Counted from the first letter of the stretch, positions 25,640 to 35,298 are shown. The stretch: 64,000 nucleotides of DNA from Micrococcus cohnii (GCF_014205175.1 NZ_JACHNA010000001.1:1922001-1986000), one strand, 5' to 3'. Numbers and translations: made by a program. Notes: generated from the letters alone by a model not told the origin.

Positions 25640-27529
25640 GTGTCACAGTCGATCGAAGTCGGGTCCGTCCTCGGGGGCCGCTACCGCGTCACCGAGCACG
25701 TCGTCACGTCGGCCGATCAGGACAGGATCTTCACCGGGCTCGACCAGGTCCTCAACCGCCGCGTGACGATCCTCGTCGCCTCGCGCGAGAACGCGACGCA
25801 GGTGGCCGCCTCCGCGCGCGAGCTGGCCATGGGAGAGCGGCATGACGAGGTTCAGGTGCTTGACCTGGGCCTCTCCGAGGGGCGCACGTACCTCATCGCG
25901 GGCGGCAATCCGGACCACGACGTGCTGCTGGGGATGGCGTACCCAGCGGACACCTACATCGAGCCGTTCCAGACCGACACCCTCGGCTCGGAGATCTTCG
26001 GCTCCTCGCGCGAGGCCGAGGCGGAGGCCCGCGACGACGACGAAGCCTACTACTCCGAGCTCGAGGAGCGGGTGCGAGCCGATCAGGACCAGAGCCGACG
26101 GCCCGGCTTCCTGAACCGCATCTCCGAGCGGCTGAGCGAACGGGTGAGCTCGGAGTCCGACGGCACCGCCGCCAAGGAGGCCTCGGCTGCCGCAGCCCTG
26201 GCCGCCGCCTCAGCCGCGGAGCAGGCACGCCGGGATGAGGAGGCCCGCGAGCTCGAGCGGCAGCGCGAGGAGGCCGAGCGAGCCGAGCGCGAGGCCCAGG
26301 AACGCGCCGAGCGCGAGGCTCGGGAGCGCGCGGAGCAGGAGCGCCGGGATCAGGAGGAACGCGAACGCCGCGAGCGCGAGGAGGCAGAGCTGCGCCGTCG
26401 CGAGGAGCAGGCCCGTCGGGAACGGGAGGAACGCGAGGCGGCAGAGCGGGAGGCCGCGCAGCGCGAGCGCGAGGAACGCGAACGCGAGGCGGCCGCACGG
26501 CGCGAACAGGAACAGCGCGAGCGGCGGGAACGGGAGGAATCCACCCGTCGCGAGGAGCCGGCCCGTGCGGAGTCCGCGGACGCACAGGACGCCCCGACGG
26601 CCCCGATCGCGACCGTTGCCGCCGGCACCGCCGGTGCGGCGGGAGCCACCGCCCTCGCCGCCGGGTCCCCAGACGATTCATCGGACACTGCTGACCCGGA
26701 CGGCGCTGCCCCGGACAACGCGGCAGCGACGGGCACGGGATCCGCGGCCGCGGGCTCCAGGAGCACCGCAGCGGAGCCAGACGGGCACGAGGCCGGCTCG
26801 GCTCCGCGCGCCCGCCGCGCCCTGGGCACCGGAGGCTCGAGCACGGCGGCACCGCGACGAGGCTCATCCTCCGGCACCGGCTCATCCTGGCTCACCGGCG
26901 CGCTGCTGCTGGTCCTGTTGATCGGGATCGCCGTCGTCGGCTTCCTGCTGCTGAACCAGAATCGGCCCGCCGCCGGGGAAGCGGACTCGGGCGCCGCATC
27001 ATCCGAGGGCGGCTCCACCGATCCGTCCCAGGACGACGCCGGATCCGCCGGTGGGGCGGACGCGGAGTCCGGCCCGGCCCCGTCGATCACCGGCCTCACG
27101 CGCCTGGTCCCGGACATGCCCACGCTCGAGGCCGAGAACGACCAGACCCTGCCGCAGGCCGTGGACGGCGACCCCGCCACGGCGTGGCAGAGCTACACGT
27201 ACACGCGCCCGAACTTCGGCGGCTACGTCTCGGCCCTGCAGCTCGTCGCCGAGCTCGAGCAGCCCGCCGACGTCGACACCGTCACCGTGAGCTCCCAGAA
27301 CAGTCAGGGCGGCGCATTCTCGGTGAGCCTCGCCTCCTCCCCGGACGGGTCCGACGCCACCGAGATCGGCACGGGCACCTTCACCGAGGGTCAGAACTCC
27401 GTGACGGTGCCCGAGGACGCCCCCGAAGGCCAGTACGTGCTGATCACGGTCACGGAGCTGCCGGAGTTGACCGGCGAGGGCGGGGAACGGCCATACGGCA
27501 TGCGCCTGTCCGAGATCACCGTGGAGTGA
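25640..27529 (+). CDS. MurJ-associated degenerate pseudokinase / charged coiled coil / discoidin-like membrane protein
   Basis: A 629-residue protein from GTG 25640 (AGGAG 9 bases upstream; the frame opens at 25550). Residues about 5-100 resemble the N-lobe of the MurJ pseudokinase (GSVLGGRYRVTEHVVTSADQ, FTGLDQVLNRRVTILVA), but no C-lobe, HRD or DFG motif follows. Next is a long Glu/Arg/Ala-rich segment (about residues 190-320), surely a single alpha helix or coiled coil; an Ala/Ser/Pro linker; one membrane helix (WLTGALLLVLLIGIAVVGFL); and an extracellular C-terminal discoidin-like domain (LPQAVDGDPATAWQSYTY, ending YGMRLSEITVE). It lies between murJ and trxB, where MurJ-linked pseudokinase modules occur in relatives. 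It probably helps couple cytoplasmic wall-growth control to the outside; that is inference. Confidence 0.82.
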   Translation: MSQSIEVGSVLGGRYRVTEHVVTSADQDRIFTGLDQVLNRRVTILVASRENATQVAASARELAMGERHDEVQVLDLGLSEGRTYLIAGGNPDHDVLLGMAYPADTYIEPFQTDTLGSEIFGSSREAEAEARDDDEAYYSELEERVRADQDQSRRPGFLNRISERLSERVSSESDGTAAKEASAAAALAAASAAEQARRDEEARELERQREEAERAEREAQERAEREARERAEQERRDQEERERREREEAELRRREEQARREREEREAAEREAAQREREEREREAAARREQEQRERREREESTRREEPARAESADAQDAPTAPIATVAAGTAGAAGATALAAGSPDDSSDTADPDGAAPDNAAATGTGSAAAGSRSTAAEPDGHEAGSAPRARRALGTGGSSTAAPRRGSSSGTGSSWLTGALLLVLLIGIAVVGFLLLNQNRPAAGEADSGAASSEGGSTDPSQDDAGSAGGADAESGPAPSITGLTRLVPDMPTLEAENDQTLPQAVDGDPATAWQSYTYTRPNFGGYVSALQLVAELEQPADVDTVTVSSQNSQGGAFSVSLASSPDGSDATEIGTGTFTEGQNSVTVPEDAPEGQYVLITVTELPELTGEGGERPYGMRLSEITVE

Positions 27530-27635
27530 CCCGGCTCGCCCGGCCGTGGCCCACGGAATAGCCCGACGCCGGGTGCTGTTGCCCGTCGTGTAATCCGCTG
27601 GCGTTCCCGTCAGCTTCGATCCACTGGAGGACCGG

Positions 27636-28637
27636 ATGAGCACTGCTGAGACCGCCGAGAAGGTGCACAATGTCGCGATCGTCGGCTCCGGACCGGCCGG
27701 GTACACGGCCGCCGTCTACACCGCCCGTGCCCACCTGGAGCCGGTGCTGGTCGCCGGCGCCGTGACCGCCGGCGGCGAACTGATGAACACCACCGAGGTC
27801 GAGAACTTCCCCGGCTTCCCGGAGGGCGTCATGGGTCCCGAGCTCATGGCGAACATGGAGTCCCAGGCCCGCCGCTTCGGCACCGACGTCGTGTTCGACG
27901 ACGTGGTCCAGGCCGATCTGACCTCTCAGCCCAAGAGGCTGACCCTCGGCGACGGCACGGTCCTGCGTGCTCACGCCGTGATCCTCACGACCGGCTCGGC
28001 CTACCGGAAGCTCGGTGTGCCCGGTGAGGAACGCCTCTCCGGCCACGGCGTGAGCTGGTGCGCCACGTGCGATGGCTTCTTCTTCCGCGATCAGCACATC
28101 GCGGTCGTCGGTGGCGGCGACTCCGCCATGGAGGAAGCCCTGTTCCTCACGAAGTTCGCCTCGAAGGTGACCGTCCTGGTCCGCAAGGACGAGCTGCGGG
28201 CCTCGAAGATCATGGCCCAGCGTGCCCGGGAGAACGACAAGATCGAGTTCCTGTGGAACACGAAGGTCACCGAGGTGCTCGGCGAGGACGCGGTCTCCGG
28301 GCTCGCCCTCGAGGACACGGCGACCGGCGAGAGCTCGACACTGGACGTGACCGGGCTGTTCATCGCGATCGGCCACGATCCCCGCACCGACCTCGTCTCC
28401 GATCAGCTCGAACTGACCGAACACGGCACGATCCGCGTCGAGCACCCTTCCTCGCGGACCTCGCTGACCGGGGTGTTCGCCGCGGGCGACGTCACCGACC
28501 ACACCTACCGGCAGGCGATCACCGCCGCCGGTTCCGGCTGTGTCGCCGCCCAGGACGTCGAGCATTTCCTGGCCGAAGCCCTCGACGTCGCCGAGGCCGC
28601 CCCCGCCGGCCCCGAGTCGGACGCGAGCCCGGCCTGA
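27636..28637 (+). CDS. trxB: Thioredoxin-disulfide reductase
   Basis: A 333-residue FAD enzyme reducing thioredoxin with NADPH. The N-terminal FAD loop is VAIVGSGPAGYTAAVYTARA; the redox dithiol is CATC at about 142-145 within SWCATCDGFFF; the NADPH loop is VVGGGDSAMEEALFL; and GVFAAGDVTDHTYRQAITAA closes the FAD site. A short Ala/Pro-rich tail is added. trxA follows 122 bp later, the usual actinobacterial pair. Confidence 0.97.
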   Translation: MSTAETAEKVHNVAIVGSGPAGYTAAVYTARAHLEPVLVAGAVTAGGELMNTTEVENFPGFPEGVMGPELMANMESQARRFGTDVVFDDVVQADLTSQPKRLTLGDGTVLRAHAVILTTGSAYRKLGVPGEERLSGHGVSWCATCDGFFFRDQHIAVVGGGDSAMEEALFLTKFASKVTVLVRKDELRASKIMAQRARENDKIEFLWNTKVTEVLGEDAVSGLALEDTATGESSTLDVTGLFIAIGHDPRTDLVSDQLELTEHGTIRVEHPSSRTSLTGVFAAGDVTDHTYRQAITAAGSGCVAAQDVEHFLAEALDVAEAAPAGPESDASPA

Positions 28638-28759
28638 GCCGGTCCGCACCGGCGCCGCAGCGCAGCCGAGGCACCGGGTCGCCGCGGCGGCCCCGTCCAC
28701 ACACCTCCAGACACCGGGCGGGACCCTCGCCCGACATCACCGACAGAAGGAGATCACCC

Positions 28760-29083
28760 ATGGCCACCATCACCGTGACCGACGCCGACTTCCAGGAGAA
28801 GGTCCTGGACTCCGAGCTGCCCGTCCTCGTGGACTTCTGGGCCGAGTGGTGCGGCCCCTGCCGCATGCTGGGCCCGGTCCTCGAGGAGCTCGCCGCCGAG
28901 CACGAGGGCAAGGTCGTCGTCGCGAAGCTCAACGTCGACGAGAACCCGGCATCCGCCGCGAAGTACGGGGTCACCTCGATCCCGTTGGTCCTGGGCTTCC
29001 AGGGCGGCGAGAAGGTCAAGGAGTCCGTGGGCGCCAAGCCGAAGCCGCAGCTGGAGCAGGAGTTCGCCGACCTGCTGGCCTGA
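28760..29083 (+). CDS. trxA: Thioredoxin
   Basis: A 107-residue thioredoxin with WCGPC at residues 30-34 and a preceding DFWAEW strand. The cis-proline loop reads TSIPLVLGF, where most thioredoxins have SIPT; the residue after the cis-Pro is Leu, a small departure that may alter partner choice. AAGGAG lies 7 bases ahead of ATG 28760. Downstream is a strong bidirectional hairpin. Confidence 0.96.
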   Translation: MATITVTDADFQEKVLDSELPVLVDFWAEWCGPCRMLGPVLEELAAEHEGKVVVAKLNVDENPASAAKYGVTSIPLVLGFQGGEKVKESVGAKPKPQLEQEFADLLA

Positions 29084-29209
29084 GATCCGACACCGCTGAC
29101 CGTCAGCGTCCTCAGTCCTGAACAGGACCTCTGCAGAGGGACTCGAGGGCGAACCACCAGGTCAGCGCAGGAGAAACGATCATGACGTGATCTTCACTCA
29201 TGACGTGAC

Positions 29210-29255
29210 ACAGGGCCGTCGGGATTGACACTCATGTCGATCCCGACGGCCCTGT
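29210..29255. terminator. Bidirectional terminator between trxA and parB
   Basis: A 16-bp perfect stem ACAGGGCCGTCGGGAT (29210-29225) / ATCCCGACGGCCCTGT (29240-29255) enclosing a partly paired TGACA/TGTCG inner region. It serves the convergent trxA and parB transcripts. Just upstream are two copies of CATGACGTGA (29180-29189 and 29199-29208) of unknown meaning. Confidence 0.88.
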
Positions 29256-29323
29256 GGTCTGTCGGCCTCGATCTGTTCGGGCCTCACCTCGTGCGGAGCA
29301 CGGGCAGATGGTGCGGCGCGCGC

Positions 29324-30973
29324 TCAGTCCTTTCCGGTCTCGCCCTGGATGAGGTCCATGATGCGGTTCAGGTCCTGGACGGAGGTGAAGTCGATCGCGA
29401 TCTTGCCTTTGCGGGCGCCGAGGGTGATCTTCACGGTGGTGTCGAGCCTGCTGGTGAGGGAGTTGGCGAAGTAGTCAAGCCGCTCGTGCCGGACCGGCTG
29501 CTGACGGCGACGCGAGGCCGGCGCTGCCTGACGGATTCCCTGTGCGAGGGCCACCGCCTCCTCCGTCGCCCGGACTGAGAGGCCCTCCGCCACGATGCGC
29601 TGGGCGAGTCGCTCCATCTCGGCGGGGTCCGTGAGACCGAGCAGCGCACGGGCGTGACCGGCGCTGAGGGCTCCCTGCGCGACGCGGCTCTGCACGAGCG
29701 GGGGCAGTTTCATCAGGCGCAGCGTGTTGGAGATCTGCGGCCGCGAACGACCGATCCGGGCCGAGAGTTCCTCCTGCGTGCACTCGAAGTCCTCCATCAG
29801 CTGCTGATACGCGGCCGCCTCTTCCAGCGGATTCAACTGGGATCGGTGGAGGTTCTCCAGCAGTGCATCGCGCAGAAGGTTCTCATCCGGGGTCTGGCGC
29901 ACGATCGCCGGCAGCGTCTCGAGCCCGGCGCGCTGACTCGCACGCCAGCGACGCTCACCCATGATCAGCTCGTATCGGGTGGGGCCGTCGACCTCGCGGA
30001 CAACCACGGGTTGAAGGATGCCGACCTCGGCGATCGACGCGACGAGCTCCTCCATGTGCTCTTCGTCGAACACTTCACGAGGCTGCCGCGGGTTCGGGTG
30101 GATGTCCTCGGGAGAGATCTCCCGCAGCACCGCGATGTCGGTGGAGACGCTCGGCTCCGCACCGGATTCGTCATTCGCCGGCGGGGCCGTCGAGGTCGCC
30201 GGCTCAGCAGAGGCCGGGCTGGTTCCCCGCCCGTTGTCGGCTGCGTCCGCAGAACGGGTCCCTCGGGCGGCCGGAGCCTTGACCGTCGGCATGGCCGGTC
30301 GGGAGGATCTCGCGCTCGTCGAGCGTCGCGTCCCCGCGCTTGTTGCCGAGGACGTGTCGCCCCGCGCACTGCCGTCCGCATCGCCCGTGGTCGACGCGGG
30401 CTGGGAGAAGAACACATCGACCGGACGGCCGCCTGCCTTCGTCTCGGACGCCGAGTCTGTGCCGGGACCCGCATCTGTCTGCTTCGGACCGACGGGGGAG
30501 GTCGTGGTCGAGGTGGTCTTGCTCGCGGTGGTCTTCGTCGCCGTCGTGCTCGTGCCTGTGGTGGCTGCGGTCGGCGACGTCGTGGTCGTCGTGGCCGCGC
30601 TCTTCTTCGTTCCGGTCGTGCGGGACCCGCGAGACCCGCGCGCGCTGGTCGTCGCCTTCGAGGTCTTGGCCGTGCCGTTTTTCGCCGTGCCGGCGGTCTT
30701 CTTCGTTGCGCTCGGCGCAGCGTCATGACCGGAGGACGTCTTCGTCTCAGACCCGGAGGTGGCCGTGGAAGAGGCCGGTGCTTTCCCCGAACGCCGCTTC
30801 TCGGTCGCAGACTGCGCGGGCGTGGGAGTCGACGTCTCGCTGGCGTGTTCGGCTTCGGCCGCTTCTGTGACCACGGCAGAGGCCGCCGGGGCCTGGGTCG
30901 AGTCCGTGTCCGCGGTGCTCTGAATGAGAGCGCCGAGTCCGCGGCCGAGACCTCCGCGACGGTTCTTCTTCAC
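29324..30973 (-). CDS. parB: Chromosome-partitioning protein ParB with very long linker
   Basis: A 549-residue CTP-dependent DNA clamp that loads at parS and spreads. The N-terminus [16 protein letters not shown] is the conserved ParA-activating peptide. It is followed by about 260 residues of disordered, Thr/Ser/Ala/Lys-rich sequence (roughly 18-280) containing runs of Thr. The ParB core then begins [17 protein letters not shown], with the CTP-binding GERRWRAS at about 339-346, the parS-reading helix-turn-helix ([20 protein letters not shown]) and a C-terminal dimerisation domain. Typical ParB proteins are about 280-370 residues, so the linker accounts for the extra length. The gene is separated from parA by a 2-kb parS-rich region. 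Confidence 0.96.
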   Translation of the reverse strand: MKKNRRGGLGRGLGALIQSTADTDSTQAPAASAVVTEAAEAEHASETSTPTPAQSATEKRRSGKAPASSTATSGSETKTSSGHDAAPSATKKTAGTAKNGTAKTSKATTSARGSRGSRTTGTKKSAATTTTTSPTAATTGTSTTATKTTASKTTSTTTSPVGPKQTDAGPGTDSASETKAGGRPVDVFFSQPASTTGDADGSARGDTSSATSAGTRRSTSARSSRPAMPTVKAPAARGTRSADAADNGRGTSPASAEPATSTAPPANDESGAEPSVSTDIAVLREISPEDIHPNPRQPREVFDEEHMEELVASIAEVGILQPVVVREVDGPTRYELIMGERRWRASQRAGLETLPAIVRQTPDENLLRDALLENLHRSQLNPLEEAAAYQQLMEDFECTQEELSARIGRSRPQISNTLRLMKLPPLVQSRVAQGALSAGHARALLGLTDPAEMERLAQRIVAEGLSVRATEEAVALAQGIRQAAPASRRRQQPVRHERLDYFANSLTSRLDTTVKITLGARKGKIAIDFTSVQDLNRIMDLIQGETGKD

Positions 30974-33037
30974 GAGTCCTCCTGTGTGGTCTGCAGATCA
31001 CCGTCAGTGTAGTTCGTTCCCGGCGGCGCGAGACCCTGACGGGACGCACTCGGCGGGGGGCGCGGCGCCGCATGGCCGCTGGAAACGACACACCTCGGGG
31101 GCGGATGAGCAGCAAGGCGCGGAGGTTCTCTCGGAGGGGCCCTGTTTCACGTGGAACGCGCGCTGTTGTGAAGGATATCGGCACATTTCTCTAGTTGTAA
31201 CGATTGTTTACTGATGCAAGAACACACCGGGCCGGCCGCCTTGTCGCAATGTCTACGTACTCCTCTCCGTGATGTAGTCGCGCTCGCTCTCCTGGCTCGC
31301 AGTCCTCCTGCCGACCTCGTGTTGTTCGTAGTTCCACGTGAAACATGGCAGCAGTCCTTGTCTCGTGCAGCGTGAGCAGGGCGGGGCTTGCCTCCCGCTC
31401 TCCCAAGCTCTGAGAATCCGGCGCCATCACCGCTCCCGCCTCTGTCTCTCATCCGGATGGCAAGGCAGCGACGTCGACGCATTTCCGGACGCGTCTGTGG
31501 GCGACGACTGTGGCCAACCCCGGCGACCATCCGGGCTCTGATGCTCCGGTCTCTACCCGTGTTTCACATGAAACAGTCACCGACGAGCCCGTCGGGCTCC
31601 GGAGGCTTCTGCCGAGGGCCGCAGCTCTTCATCGCTTCATGCACGTGAGGCGCTGGTGGAACAGTGCCTGAGGACCGACCGTGGTGACAGCCTGCCCATC
31701 TCTACCGACGCGCCGGCGTACGGATTGCGCCTGTGCTTTGTGGTTGCGGCCGTCGTTTCACGTGGAACACCAGTTGCGGACGCTCGCGTGACGCGCTCGC
31801 GCGCACTGTTCCGCTGAGGGCTCGTCGTCGGTTTGCCCTGTTCTGCGGTTCCTCCCGCCCATCTGTGTTCCGGACGCGTCGCCACGGCAGTACTCCTGTT
31901 TGTTCCATGTGGAACACGGACGCGCACTCATAAGACATCTCCCCAGACAAGTTCGACTTCCGCTGCGCGGCACCAACGACCGCGGTGCTTGCGCCAATCA
32001 GTGCATAAGCACCGTGTTCTCGCTGGGTACAGTCAGAGCACCGCAGCCCTCCAGAGAACCCGGGTTTTCGGTGTCCTCGCATGTTTCCCGTGAAACATTG
32101 GACCAGTGTGGCGTACTGGTCAGTTCCGTCCCGGCGCGAGTAGTCCTGGGCGCAGTAGGGGATCACATTCAATGCAGCGATGAGGCGTCGATCCTCGTCA
32201 CCTCCACGTACCGCACGAGACGTCCATGTTCTGGCGGTTCACGCTGAGCAGCACGCGTCGGTCTATCACGCCGGGGATCTGCCTACGGCCGGTGGGCACA
32301 GATGCCCCCTGCCGGTGTTTCACGTGGAACGACGTGGAGCGACTGTCCACGTCAGACTCCGTCACGGTTACACGGGTGACGCGCGCAGACGCCCCGCCTC
32401 ACCTGCGTGCACGTGCCGCTTACCGGTGAAGTTCACCCATGTCTCCACCGTTCAGCAGCCGCTTCTCCACAGAGTTCTACACATATCCACACGCAGTCCG
32501 AGTCATCTCGGCGGAACTTGCATACGGGAACAAGCATTATCGATTGGTCTATAACCAGCAGCGTCTCGTCAACCTGTTGACAGCTGATCAGCACAATGCA
32601 CAGGCTGTCGCAGCGGCCCGAGTTCACTCATGCACCTCCGGGCATGCTTCTCGTGCTTCTGCACTTATGGGCACGAATGGCTCATGCGCACGAATGTCCA
32701 TCAAACGCACGGCCGCATGACCAGGACCCCACGGCCCCGGCGACAGCACCCCCGGCCCACGCGCCCACACGCGTCGTGCATGTCGGCATCAGCTCGCCAG
32801 CGCGCCCCGCCCTGATCACGACCCAGACGACTGTTCCACGTGAAACGACGAAGCCCTCGGGAGCCGATACACCAGCATCGGCCCCCGAGGGCTCTCAGTC
32901 CAGTGACTCACGACAAGGCCGAAGAACAGGTCCCCGCTCAGGATCTGTGCATCAGATCAGCGCAAATCAGTCACATCCGATTGATCTTCACTGCCTCCAC
33001 CAGATACTCGACACTCACTGGTCACGTGGCCGTCGCC
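30974..33037. promoter_or_regulatory. Gene-free block with eight parS-like sites (centromere region)
   Basis: No convincing gene is seen in this 2-kb gap, which is visibly less GC-rich than its surroundings. It holds eight 16-bp palindromes close to the parS consensus TGTTTCACGTGAAACA: 31143-31158 (TGTTTCACGTGGAACG), 31330-31345 (AGTTCCACGTGAAACA), 31560-31575 (TGTTTCACATGAAACA), 31754-31769 (CGTTTCACGTGGAACA), 31901-31916 (TGTTCCATGTGGAACA), 32082-32097 (TGTTTCCCGTGAAACA), 32317-32332 (TGTTTCACGTGGAACG) and 32832-32847 (TGTTCCACGTGAAACG). Spacing is 147-235 bp except for the last (515 bp). ParB should load here, about 5-7 kb from oriC. The parB promoter must also lie at the left end of the block. 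Confidence 0.93.
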
Positions 33038-33979
33038 TCACTGCGCGGCAGGAACACCCTGCAGCGCGATCTCTGCCGCGGCCTCGCGGTACGCCACCGC
33101 GCCGGCCGACGTCGGGTCGTATGTCAGCACCGTCTGCTGGTAGCTCGGCGCTTCGGAGATGCGCACGTTGCGGGGGATCGCCGTCTCCAGCAGCTGATCC
33201 GGGAAGTGCTCACGCACCTCCTCCGCCACCTGCACAGCCAGATTGGTCCGCGAGTCGAACATGGTCAGCAGGATCGTGCTCAGCCGCAGTCGGGGGTTGA
33301 GGTGCTTCTGAATCATCTGCACGTTCTTGAGCAGCTGGCTGAGGCCTTCGAGCGCGTAGTACTCCGCCTGAATCGGGATGAGCACCTCCTCCGCCGCGAC
33401 GAACGCATTGACGGTGAGCAGCCCCAGCGACGGCGGGCAGTCGATGAACACGTAGTCGAGGCGCTCCTGGCCGTTCTCCTCGCGCCACGTCATGTACCGG
33501 TCCAGCGCCTTCTGCAGGCGCGCCTCACGGGCGACCAGCGACACCAGCTCGATCTCGGCCCCGGCCAAGTCGATCGTCGCCGGGAGCACCTGCAGCCCGT
33601 CGATGTCCGGAGCGTCCTGGACGGCCTCGTGGATCTCGGTCTCGTCGAGCAGCACGTCGTACACCGACGCGACGTCCGAGGTGTGCGGCACGTTCAGGGC
33701 GGTGGACGCGTTGCCCTGCGGATCAATGTCGATCACGAGCACGCGCATGCCGGCCCGGGCGAGGGCGGCAGCGAGGTTCACGGTCGTCGTGGTCTTGCCG
33801 ACCCCGCCCTTCTGATTGGACGTCGTGAACACACGGGTGCGCTCGGGGCGGCTCAGGCGCTGGCGCCGCAGCTTCGACGGTGCGGTCGCCTCCTCGCCCT
33901 TCTTGGCGCCGTTCTTGCCCGACCAGCGCCGGCGCAGTGCCTTCCAGGCGCCGGGGCGCTCTTCCTGCTCCTCTGCCAT
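33038..33979 (-). CDS. parA: Chromosome-partitioning ATPase ParA
   Basis: A 313-residue deviant-Walker ATPase moving ParB-parS complexes. After a charged N-terminal tail of about 45 residues the family motifs are clear: TTSNQKGGVGKTTTTVNLAA with the signature first lysine, VIDIDPQGNASTALN, and DYVFIDCPPSLGLLTVNAFV. It is followed by the parS block and parB, and preceded by rsmG with a 65-bp gap, within the long leftward gene train from rpmH. Confidence 0.96.
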   Translation of the reverse strand: MAEEQEERPGAWKALRRRWSGKNGAKKGEEATAPSKLRRQRLSRPERTRVFTTSNQKGGVGKTTTTVNLAAALARAGMRVLVIDIDPQGNASTALNVPHTSDVASVYDVLLDETEIHEAVQDAPDIDGLQVLPATIDLAGAEIELVSLVAREARLQKALDRYMTWREENGQERLDYVFIDCPPSLGLLTVNAFVAAEEVLIPIQAEYYALEGLSQLLKNVQMIQKHLNPRLRLSTILLTMFDSRTNLAVQVAEEVREHFPDQLLETAIPRNVRISEAPSYQQTVLTYDPTSAGAVAYREAAAEIALQGVPAAQ

Positions 33980-34044
33980 GCGGATGCATCCTCCCTGGGT
34001 GCCAACGACCCTGACGTCTCAGGGGATCCTCCGCAGGCGTGGAA

Positions 34045-34794
34045 TCACTTCCGGCGTGCGGTCACCCGAACCACCGTGGTGGGCTGGGGGAGCACGTCGT
34101 CGCCGACGGTGAGGATCTCCGGTTCGGCACCACTGTACTTCCGCAGGGGCTTGGCCGCGGCGGCGATCTCGTCGGCGGCGCTGCGCCCCTTGATGGCCAG
34201 CAGCTGCCCGCGACCGCCCAGCAGGGGCATGGTCAGCGGCAGCAGCGACTTCAGCCCGGATACGGCCCGCGCGGTCACAACGTCGACGTCGAGGTTCAGA
34301 CCCACCTGCTCGGCCCGCCCGCGGATGACGTCGACGTTCTCCAGGCCCAGGTCCGCGACCACCATGTCCAGCCATTCGACGCGCCGTTCGAGCGGCTCGA
34401 TCAGCAGGAACTGGCAGTCCGGCCGGGCCAGGGCCAGGCAGAGCCCCGGCAGTCCGGCGCCTGAGCCCACGTCCGCCACGAGCGCGCCCTGCGGCACCAG
34501 ATCCGCGACGACGGCGCAGTTGAGCACGTGGCGCTCCCACAGGCGGGGCACCTCGCGCGGACCGATCAGACCCCACTCGATGCCCGTGTCCGCCAGGTGC
34601 GCGACGTACCGCTGCGCCGCGTCGAGGGCGTCGCCGAAGATCTGGTCGGCGGCCTCGTACAGCTCCGCGGGCAGCTCGGGCGGCTCCTGGCCGACCGGCG
34701 CAGGCCGCTCGGAGGCCTGCCTCTCATCGTGGTGCAGGCCGGGGCGCTGGTCGTAGCTGCCCTCGTGGCCGCTCTGGCCAGGACGCTCAGTCAT
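34045..34794 (-). CDS. rsmG: 16S rRNA (guanine(527)-N7)-methyltransferase RsmG
   Basis: A 249-residue SAM-dependent enzyme (formerly GidB) modifying G527 of 16S rRNA; loss gives low-level streptomycin resistance in several bacteria. Core marks: WGLIGPREVPRLWERHVLNC and the SAM loop GALVADVGSGAGLPGLCLAL, followed by LLIEPLERRVEWLD. The first 40 residues are hydrophilic and not conserved. The start overlaps the jag stop by 8 bp, as expected of a co-transcribed pair. Confidence 0.95.
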   Translation of the reverse strand: MTERPGQSGHEGSYDQRPGLHHDERQASERPAPVGQEPPELPAELYEAADQIFGDALDAAQRYVAHLADTGIEWGLIGPREVPRLWERHVLNCAVVADLVPQGALVADVGSGAGLPGLCLALARPDCQFLLIEPLERRVEWLDMVVADLGLENVDVIRGRAEQVGLNLDVDVVTARAVSGLKSLLPLTMPLLGGRGQLLAIKGRSAADEIAAAAKPLRKYSGAEPEILTVGDDVLPQPTTVVRVTARRK

Positions 34795-35296
34795 CGGCGG
34801 ACACCACCACGTGCCGGGAAGGCCCCTCGCCCTCGGACTCGGACGTGAGGCCGGCCTCGGCGACGACGTCGTGGACGATCTTGCGCTCGTAGGCGCTCAT
34901 CGGGTCCAGGTGCACGCGACCGCCCTCGGCCCGGGCCCGCTCGACCGCCTCACCGGCGACCGAGCGCAGCCGCCGGTCCCGCTCGGCCCGATATCCCGCG
35001 ACATCCAGCAGCAGGCGGGAGCGGCGGCCGGTCGCGGCCAGCACCGCGAGCCGGACGAGCTCCTGCAGGGAGTCCAGGGTGCGGCCGTCCTCGCCGACCA
35101 GATCCTCGAGCCGATCGTCGCCCTCCTCCGCGACGACGGACACGCACACCCGCTCATCGCGGATCTCGATGTCGATGTCCCCGTCGAGGTCCGCGATGTC
35201 CAGCAACTCCTCGACGTAGTCGGCCGCGACCTCGCCCTCCTGCTCCAGGCGCGCGATGAGGTCGTCGGGGCCGTCGGTCGTCTGCTCGGCGCTCAT
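34787..35296 (-). CDS. jag: Jag/KhpB-family RNA-binding protein (KH + R3H)
   Basis: A 169-residue protein usually encoded next to yidC. An acidic N-terminus is followed by a KH-like domain (VSVVAEEGDDRLEDLVGEDG, then LDSLQELVRLAVLAAT) and a C-terminal R3H domain (MSAYERKIVHDVVAE with the ERKIVH-type core). Members bind RNA and influence cell-envelope growth. ATG 35296 has GAAGAAG about 7 bases upstream; a GTG at 35302 that overlaps the yidC stop is an alternative. Confidence 0.92.
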   Translation of the reverse strand: MSAEQTTDGPDDLIARLEQEGEVAADYVEELLDIADLDGDIDIEIRDERVCVSVVAEEGDDRLEDLVGEDGRTLDSLQELVRLAVLAATGRRSRLLLDVAGYRAERDRRLRSVAGEAVERARAEGGRVHLDPMSAYERKIVHDVVAEAGLTSESEGEGPSRHVVVSADD

Positions 35297-35298
35297 GC

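Noticed and set aside
32429-32439. Ninth parS site
   Set aside because: GGTGAAGTTCACC is an inverted repeat, but its halves are in the opposite order to parS (GTGAA then TTCAC) and it lacks the CACGTG centre.
31145-32720. Small genes inside the parA-parB gap
   Set aside because: Frames of 60-230 codons there have no ribosome-binding sites or family motifs and run across parS sites; treated as non-coding.
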